This document shows, one piece after another, positions 22,618 through 26,648 of a stretch of 26,648 bases of DNA. Position numbers and translations under genes: made by a program. The stretch is taken from NCBI GenBank assembly GCA_964580315.1, contig CAZOKH010000051.1, forward strand, positions 1-26,648, written 5' to 3'. How positions within the stretch are numbered: position 1 is the stretch's first letter; each line of letters opens with the position of its first letter. Source of the DNA: CAZOKH01 sp964580315. Lineage in GTDB: Bacteria; Chloroflexota; Anaerolineae; Anaerolineales; Anaerolineaceae. The notes under the pieces were generated by a model. The model was not told the origin of the DNA. It did no database searches and saw nothing but the letters and a program-made list of their open reading frames with translations.

Positions 22618-24324
22618 ATGCGCATGACCTCTCTTTTCAGTCAGACCCGCCGCGAAGCACCCGCCGATGTGGAGCGCGTGGGGATGCAGTTGCTCATCCG
22701 CGCCGGTTACTTGCAGGCGGTTGCCCCGGCGGTATATGCTGCCCTGCCGCTGGGCGTGCACGCCTTGCAGCGCCTGGCAGAGCTTATCCACAACGAACTG
22801 GAAAATTTTCAACCGCAAGAAATACAGCTCCCGCTGGCGCAGCCGCTGGAGCTGTGGGAAAACAGCGGTTTTCTGCCAACACCAAACAGCGAGGGGGGCG
22901 GGCGTTCGCCGCTGCTGGCGCACAGCTATTTGCCTGCCGTCCTGGAAGTGGCGCGCCGCCAGGTGCGTTCCTACCGCCAGCTTCCGGCAGCCCTGCTGCA
23001 CTGCGCTGACCGCTGGCAAAGTGCTGCCGCGGGGCAGCCCGCCCCGTGGACGGGACGCCTGTCGCGTATTTTCGAAATCTATTCCCTGCATGCTTCAACT
23101 GATGCTGCCGGGCAAGCCGCGCATGATATGGCTGCTGCTGCCGAACGGTTTTTTGAGAGGATTGACCTTCAGGTTGTCCGCTCTGGCGGCTTTTCAGCCC
23201 TGGACCCGGCGGGCGACCTGACCGATTGGATGTACCTGCACCCGGCAGGCGAGCGCGAGCTGTTGACCTGCACATGCGGCTATGCCGCCGTCGCGGAAAT
23301 GGCGCAGTTTCAACGGCTGCAAACATCAGCCGGTGCAGCCCCGCTGCCGATGGAAAAGGTTGCCACTCCGCACTGTGCCACCATTCAGCAGTTGGCCGAT
23401 TTTCTTAACATTTCAGCAGCACAAACCGCCAAGGCGGTTTTCTTGATGGCCGGGCGGGGTAAACGCAATGAGGAACTGGTGTTTGCTGTGGTGCGCGGCG
23501 ACCGCGACCTGAGCGAAGCTGCATTAAAACGCCTGTTGAACGCACGCAGTTTGCGCCCGGCCACCGACGATGAAATACGGGCGGTGGGGGCGACACCCGG
23601 CTACGCCTCGCCGGTGGGCATCCAAGACGCGCTGGTGGTGGTGGACGAAGAAGTGACCCGCTCGCCCAACCTGGTGTCGGGCGCCAATGAAGAAGGCTAT
23701 CACCTGTTGAACGTGAACTATGGGCGCGATTATCAGGCTGCATGGGTGGCTGAAATTGCCGCCGCCCGGCCTGGCGACCCCTGCCCGCGCTGCGGTGCGG
23801 CGCTGCAGGGTGCGCGCGGCGCCCCGCTGGCAGCCTGCCATTGCGTCAGCAACGATTTGATGCAAACCCAGGACTGCACCTTTGTGGATGACAGCGGCAA
23901 GGCGCAGCCGGTGCACCTGGCTGCCTTGACCATTGACCTGAGCCGCGTGCTGCTGTGCCTGGCGGAGGATAAGCATGATGATTACGGCCTGCGCCTGCCA
24001 ATGGCTGCGGCGCCTTTCCCGCTGGCGCTGGTGCTGGTGAAAGGCAAGGATGACAGCGCTGACCGGGCGGCAGAGGATTTATATGACGCCCTGTGCGACG
24101 CTGGAGTGGAACCCCTGTTTGACGACCGCAACGAACGCGCCGGGGTCAAGTTCAACGATGCTGACCTGCTGGGCATGCCGGTGCGCCTGACGGTGGGCGA
24201 GCGCGCCCTGCAGCAGGGCGGCGTGGAGCTGAAATTGCGCGGCGGGGCGGAAAACCAATTCGTCCCGCTGGCTGATGTGATTCGGCGCGTTCAAATGATT
24301 TTGAATGAAAGCGCTGCGAGGTAG
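22618..24324 (+). CDS. Prolyl-tRNA synthetase-like protein with eroded catalytic motifs and retained editing domain
   Basis: 568 residues, the normal length of bacterial ProRS, in one uninterrupted frame. The N-terminus (RREAPADVERVGMQLLIRAG, then ALPLGVHALQRL) and the motif 1 Pro (QLPLAQP) follow ProRS. The THEE loop is replaced by SYLP, motif 2 FRDE by WQSA (Gln 134 in place of Arg), the SHEF region by LTDW, and motif 3 GIG by TID (438-440), with only Arg 443 kept. The editing (INS/YbaK-like) domain at ~245-375 is well conserved, with Lys 272 in TAKAVF and GANEEGYHLLNVNYGRD. So is the anticodon-binding domain at ~460-560 (DDRNERAGVKFNDADLLGMP). Aminoacylation therefore looks lost. Binding of tRNA-Pro and removal of mischarged amino acid is a plausible remaining role. 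It could alternatively be a decaying paralogue. Confidence 0.85.
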   Translation: MRMTSLFSQTRREAPADVERVGMQLLIRAGYLQAVAPAVYAALPLGVHALQRLAELIHNELENFQPQEIQLPLAQPLELWENSGFLPTPNSEGGGRSPLLAHSYLPAVLEVARRQVRSYRQLPAALLHCADRWQSAAAGQPAPWTGRLSRIFEIYSLHASTDAAGQAAHDMAAAAERFFERIDLQVVRSGGFSALDPAGDLTDWMYLHPAGERELLTCTCGYAAVAEMAQFQRLQTSAGAAPLPMEKVATPHCATIQQLADFLNISAAQTAKAVFLMAGRGKRNEELVFAVVRGDRDLSEAALKRLLNARSLRPATDDEIRAVGATPGYASPVGIQDALVVVDEEVTRSPNLVSGANEEGYHLLNVNYGRDYQAAWVAEIAAARPGDPCPRCGAALQGARGAPLAACHCVSNDLMQTQDCTFVDDSGKAQPVHLAALTIDLSRVLLCLAEDKHDDYGLRLPMAAAPFPLALVLVKGKDDSADRAAEDLYDALCDAGVEPLFDDRNERAGVKFNDADLLGMPVRLTVGERALQQGGVELKLRGGAENQFVPLADVIRRVQMILNESAAR

Positions 24325-24330
24325 TACAAT
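24301..24330 (+). promoter_or_regulatory. Candidate internal promoter for the aminotransferase gene, leaderless geometry
   Basis: TTGAAT (24301-24306), 18-base spacer, TACAAT (24325-24330), then 6 bases to the ATG at 24337. No ribosome site precedes that ATG. The boxes lie over the end of the ProRS-like gene. Confidence 0.4.
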
Positions 24331-24336
24331 TTTGTC

Positions 24337-25521
24337 ATGAACGATTCTCAACCTCGAAAAATCAATATGTCTTCTCCCGACCTGAGCGCAGAAGACCGCT
24401 CGGCAGTGATGGATGTGGTCAACACCAACTGGCTCAGCATGGGACCCAAAATCAGGGCGTTTGAAGAAGCCTTTCGCAGCCTCATCGGCCTGCCTTACGC
24501 GCTGGGAGTCAATTCCGGCACGGCTGGTTTGCACCTGGCGGCTGTGGCAGCCGGTATCCGCGACGGCGATCTGGTGATCACCACGCCCTTTTCGTTTGTT
24601 GCCTCGACCAACGCTTTGCTGTACGAACGCGCCATCCCGGTGTATGTGGATGCCGAACCGCTGACCGGGAACATTGACCCGGAAAGTGTGCGCCAGGCGG
24701 TGGAAGACCTGCTGGCTGGCGGCAGCGCGGCGCAGCGCTGGCTGCCGCGCCGCGGGGCTGAACACCACGGGGCATTAAAAGCACTGCTGCCGGTGGACGT
24801 GTTCGGCCAGCCGGCTGATATGGACCCCCTTGTGGAAGTCGCACGCCGTCATGAGCTGACTGTGATCGAAGATTCTTGCGAAGCGCTGGGTGCGGTTTAT
24901 AAGGGACGGCAGGCGGGCACGCTGGGCGATGTGGGCGCGTTTGCCTTCTATCCCAACAAGCAAATCACCACCGGCGAGGGCGGCATGATCGTCACCGGCG
25001 ATGAGCGCCTGGGAACGATGATGGACGCGCTGCGCAATCAGGGGCGCGCCCCCGGCGACCAGTGGCTCAATCACACTTACCTGGGGTTTAATTACCGCAT
25101 GGATGAGATGAGCGCGGCGTTGGGGCACTCGCAGCTAAAGCGGTTGGATACCTTTATGAAAGCCCGCCAGCGCGTGGCGGACTGGTACAACGAACGTTTG
25201 AATGGTGTGAGCGGCGTGGAGATTCCCCAAATTGTGGATACCACCACCCGCATGAGCTGGTTTGTGTATGTGATCCGCCTGGCGGCGGAGATTGACCGGG
25301 AAGGGGTGGCAAAACGGTTAAAAGAACAGGGCATTGGTGTGCGCCCTTATTTCCTGCCCATTCATTTGCAACCCTACATGGTCGAACGTTTTGGCTACCG
25401 CGAGGGCGATTTCCCGGTGACCGAAGACCTGGGCAGGCGCGGATTGGCGCTGCCGTTCTCCAGTGTGATGAGTGAAGAGGAAGTGGACATCGTTTGCCGC
25501 GTTTTGCGGTCGGTGTTGTAA
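24337..25521 (+). CDS. DegT/DnrJ/EryC1/StrS-family PLP-dependent sugar aminotransferase
   Basis: 394 residues, full length for the family. It transfers an amino group, usually from glutamate, to a nucleotide-linked keto-sugar. Visible motifs: WLSMGPKIRAFEEAF, LGVNSGTAGLHLAAVAAG, TTPFSFVASTNALLY, VDVFGQPADMDPL, then VIEDSCEALGAVYKG, with the PLP Schiff-base Lys 208 in FYPNKQITTGEGGMIV. A NYRMDEMSAALGHSQL motif follows. Such enzymes feed surface polysaccharide, O-antigen or glycoprotein sugars. No other nucleotide-sugar gene is adjacent, so the product is not predictable. It lies 12 bases after the ProRS-like gene and 21 before the next. Confidence 0.93.
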   Translation: MNDSQPRKINMSSPDLSAEDRSAVMDVVNTNWLSMGPKIRAFEEAFRSLIGLPYALGVNSGTAGLHLAAVAAGIRDGDLVITTPFSFVASTNALLYERAIPVYVDAEPLTGNIDPESVRQAVEDLLAGGSAAQRWLPRRGAEHHGALKALLPVDVFGQPADMDPLVEVARRHELTVIEDSCEALGAVYKGRQAGTLGDVGAFAFYPNKQITTGEGGMIVTGDERLGTMMDALRNQGRAPGDQWLNHTYLGFNYRMDEMSAALGHSQLKRLDTFMKARQRVADWYNERLNGVSGVEIPQIVDTTTRMSWFVYVIRLAAEIDREGVAKRLKEQGIGVRPYFLPIHLQPYMVERFGYREGDFPVTEDLGRRGLALPFSSVMSEEEVDIVCRVLRSVL

Positions 25522-25542
25522 AAAAGACGGGCAGGAACAGCT

Positions 25543-26436
25543 TTGGAATTCTTACCGGTGCGGCGCAAGGGACTGATTTTGCACAGCGCCACGGCTGTTT
25601 TATTGGCCGGCGGCGGTGGCGCCATGTTCTGGCTGGCGCTGCAGCAGGTGAGCGGGCCGGCTTTTTCGCTGCTGCTGTTCACCGCGCTGGTTTTCCTGGC
25701 GCCCCTGCCGTTTGTGCTTTACCGCGGGGTTTCCCTGTTTCTGGCGCGTTATATGTTGGACCGCGACGGCCTGCGGCTGCGCTGGGGATGGCGCAGCGAG
25801 GATATTCCCCTGCTGGACGTGGAGTGGGTGCGCCCGGTGAGCGAACTGGGCTTTCTACTTTCACTGCCGCGCCTGCATTGGCCGGGCTCGGTGCTGGGCA
25901 CAATTCAGACCCCCGAACTGGGCAGTGTGGAATACCTGGCGTCGGATGACAGCGAAAACTCGCTGGTGCTGGTGGCAACACGCCAGCACATTTTTGTCAT
26001 TTCACCGCAAGAGACCAACGCTTTTCTGCGCGAGTTTCAGCACGCGGTGGAAATGGGCAGCATCAGCCCCATTGCGGCGCGTTCCACGGCGCCGGTGGTT
26101 TTCTTCCAGGACGTGTGGGCAGATATCCTGGTGCGCACACTGGCTGTGACCGGGCTGTTGAGCAATGTGCTGTTGTTTTTGGGTGTGAATGTGCTGGCCA
26201 CCACCCGGCAAAGTGTGTCGCTGGGGTTCGACCGCTTTGGCAATCCCACGCCACCGGTACCGGCGGAGCGTCTTTTGCTGCTGCCGGTGTTAAGCATCAT
26301 TTCCTATGCAGTCGATCTGGCGGTGGGGTTATACCTGTATCGCAAGGGCGAGAATCACCTGGTGACCTATCTGGTGGTGGGCAGCAGCATCCTGACGGCG
26401 GTGCTGATGGTTGCGGCTGCGCTGGCGGCGATTTAA
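25543..26436 (+). CDS. Membrane protein with bacterial PH-like domain
   Basis: 297 residues from a TTG start with AGGA about 9 bases upstream; no ATG occurs before the first membrane helix. Two helices lie at ~12-32 and ~38-60 (AVLLAGGGGAMFWLALQQ, LLFTALVFLAPLPFVLY). A ~110-residue soluble domain follows (YMLDRDGLRLRWGWRSEDIP, SLPRLHWPGSVLGT, LVATRQHIFVISPQETNAFL), whose strand pattern and end (ISP.....FL) resemble bacterial PH domains. Three more helices occupy ~190-215, ~245-265 and ~275-297. The function is unknown. It is the last gene of the plus-strand run. Confidence 0.68.
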   Translation: MEFLPVRRKGLILHSATAVLLAGGGGAMFWLALQQVSGPAFSLLLFTALVFLAPLPFVLYRGVSLFLARYMLDRDGLRLRWGWRSEDIPLLDVEWVRPVSELGFLLSLPRLHWPGSVLGTIQTPELGSVEYLASDDSENSLVLVATRQHIFVISPQETNAFLREFQHAVEMGSISPIAARSTAPVVFFQDVWADILVRTLAVTGLLSNVLLFLGVNVLATTRQSVSLGFDRFGNPTPPVPAERLLLLPVLSIISYAVDLAVGLYLYRKGENHLVTYLVVGSSILTAVLMVAAALAAI

Positions 26437-26450
26437 GAATTTATGACGGA

Positions 26451-26574
26451 ACCACAGATCAACACAGATGGACACCGATCAAACATCGAAAGAAACGAAC
26501 TACAAAATGGGAACCACAGACAACACGGATGAACACCGATCAAACATCGAAAGATATGAACTACACGAAAAGAT
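26451..26574 (+). repeat. Two tandem copies of a ~62-bp ACCACAGAT-type intergenic repeat
   Basis: Copy 1 starts ACCACAGATCAACACAGATG at 26451 and copy 2 starts ACCACAGACAACACGGATG at 26513. Both share CACCGATCAAACATCGAAAG and a GAACTAC tail. The composition (ACCACAGA..ACACAGATG..ACACCGAT) is like short intergenic repeats dispersed in many environmental bacterial genomes. It lies just after the last gene. Confidence 0.75.
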
Positions 26575-26597
26575 TTTTAAGATCTAAGCTTTCGTGT
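26563..26597. repeat. Inverted repeat at the end of the intergenic element
   Basis: ACACGAAA (26563-26570) and TTTCGTGT (26590-26597) are exact reverse complements with a 19-base AT-rich interior. They probably belong to the same repeat family as the preceding tandem copies. Confidence 0.6.
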
Positions 26598-26648
26598 CAT
26601 TAGTATGATCAACCCAAAGGTATAAAATGATAAATGGGGACACGGCAG

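Noticed and set aside
22667..23326. Alternative-frame ORFs of ~180 codons on both strands within the ProRS-like gene
   Set aside because: High GC at third positions produces long open shadows; the ProRS-like frame carries recognisable family blocks throughout.
26627..26648. ATG at the right edge with AAAGG upstream as the start of a new gene
   Set aside because: Only seven codons (MINGDTA) are visible; not enough to support a coding call.

Overview
The window looks like chromosomal DNA of a free-living bacterium, most likely a member of the Chloroflexota (Anaerolineae-like). This is inferred from several things: Thr/Pro-rich linkers in exported and membrane proteins, two lipoproteins built that way, TTG starts in two genes, and the gene repertoire. 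There is no rRNA or tRNA gene here to confirm the lineage. Coding density is high, and no gap between genes exceeds 300 bases. I see no phage genes, no IS transposase and no CRISPR array.

Layout. 1-3.2 kb: the 3' end of a serine dehydrogenase proteinase (ClpP/crotonase fold) gene, then three single-pass membrane proteins with coiled coils, one carrying a cytoplasmic helix-hairpin-helix domain. 3.5-8.2 kb (+): 1-pyrroline-5-carboxylate dehydrogenase, an MscS-type channel, and an ABC exporter pair (ATPase and ABC-2 permease). 8.5-12.6 kb (-): a lipoprotein, an adenosine-specific kinase family protein with an upstream zinc-ribbon membrane protein, and a two-gene unit of a GT-B-like protein and a PHP phosphoesterase. 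12.8-14.8 kb (+): a PAS histidine kinase and OmpR-type regulator overlapping by 4 bases. 14.8-17.5 kb (-): a WD40 double-propeller lipoprotein and a COG1751 (pyruvate-kinase C-domain-like) protein. 17.6-19.1 kb (+): a LysM protein and a DAK2/DhaL-like protein with a Gly-rich repeat region. 19.1-20.6 kb (-): an M20 metallopeptidase. 20.7-26.4 kb (+): MscL with a zinc ribbon, 3-methyladenine DNA glycosylase, a bactofilin, a full-length but catalytically eroded prolyl-tRNA synthetase homologue, a DegT-family aminotransferase, and a bacterial-PH-like membrane protein. The last 200 bases hold an intergenic repeat.

The most notable items are these. (1) The ProRS-like protein at 22618-24324 aligns end to end with bacterial ProRS, but its class II catalytic motifs are gone while the editing-domain lysine and the anticodon-binding domain remain. 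(2) The membrane/coiled-coil trio at 0.47-3.2 kb includes an HhH domain in an unusual topology, and two members share a C-terminal helical domain. (3) The LysM/DAK2-like pair includes a 72-bp tandem repeat. (4) Two closely similar ~111-bp elements lie in inverted orientation, flanking 12.8 kb. (5) Several genes show -10 boxes placed so that transcripts would be leaderless. This includes a 10-codon leaderless ORF whose stop overlaps the mscS-family start.
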